5,682 nt of DNA. Source: Bacteroidota bacterium. Its GTDB lineage: Bacteria > Bacteroidota > Bacteroidia > NS11-12g > UBA955. The notes below the pieces were generated by a model. It was not told where the DNA came from. It ran no database searches and saw only the letters and a list, made by a program, of their open reading frames with translations. Both the position numbers and the translations under genes were made by a program. Below, in pieces: positions 5,653 to 5,682 of this stretch. The stretch covers positions 1 to 5,682 of the forward strand of contig JAIYBO010000004.1 of NCBI GenBank assembly GCA_027488495.1, in the 5' to 3' direction. Numbering within the stretch: the first letter of the stretch is position 1; the number at the start of each line of letters is the position of its first letter.

Positions 5653-5658
5653 TGGTTC

Positions 5659-5682
5659 ATGCATTGGCCCGATCAAACCGAA
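5659..5682 (+). CDS. Probable start of a gene running off the right edge
   Basis: Eight codons, MHWPDQTE, are open from an ATG placed six bases after a perfect -7 element, the same layout as other starts in the window. The fragment is too short to identify. It does not resemble the usual response-regulator start (MKILLVDDE-like), so it is probably not the partner of the divergent kinase. The call rests on the promoter position only. Confidence 0.4.

Noticed and set aside
5419..5676. Minus-strand open frame at the right edge
   Set aside because: It overlaps the kinase in another frame, has no domain, and has an unusual His/Cys/Gly composition typical of an out-of-frame reading.
1..5682. CRISPR array, tRNA, rRNA, insertion sequence or attachment site
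   Set aside because: No regularly spaced repeats, cloverleaf, rRNA motifs, transposase or terminal repeats were found when reading both strands.

Overview
The window looks like chromosomal DNA of a member of the Bacteroidota, most likely free-living and of medium G+C. Three lines of evidence agree. The glycyl-tRNA synthetase and dCTP deaminase have Bacteroidota-style sequence motifs. An outer-membrane protein carries the 'SSRYIFAPSA' type segment that I associate with this phylum. Copies of the Bacteroidota -7 promoter element TAnnTTTG sit directly upstream of most start codons. No mobile element, CRISPR array, tRNA or rRNA is visible.

Layout, left to right: (1) positions 1-1109, minus strand, the N-terminal 369 codons of glycyl-tRNA synthetase, cut by the window edge; (2) 1131-1667, minus, dCTP deaminase, 21 bases upstream of the synthetase gene; (3) 1668-1798, an intergenic stretch with the dcd promoter and an inverted repeat; (4) 1799-2809, minus, an exported, probably outer-membrane beta-barrel protein of unknown function; (5) 2810-2920, an intergenic stretch with promoter-like elements and a small hairpin; (6) 2921-3856, minus, a WD40 beta-propeller protein; (7) 3855-4610, plus, a 4'-phosphopantetheinyl transferase of the Sfp/AcpS superfamily with an extra hydrophilic segment; (8) 4605-5576, minus, a PhoR-like membrane histidine kinase; (9) 5577-5658, a divergent promoter region; (10) 5659-5682, plus, the probable first eight codons of a gene that runs off the right edge.

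The genes do not form one pathway. dcd and glyQS may be co-transcribed, but each has its own promoter-like element. The phosphopantetheinyl transferase activates acyl or peptidyl carrier proteins. The histidine kinase has no response regulator beside it. The most unusual part is how tightly 2921-5576 is packed. The WD40 and transferase genes diverge from start codons that share one CATG, so the transferase promoter lies inside WD40 coding sequence. The transferase and kinase genes converge on stop codons that share one TTATAA. The WD40 gene also carries a perfect 12-base inverted repeat near its 3' end.

I found no clear new biological system. The best leads are the overlapping start and stop codons, the very short or absent 5' leaders, the palindrome inside the WD40 gene, and the insertion in the transferase.
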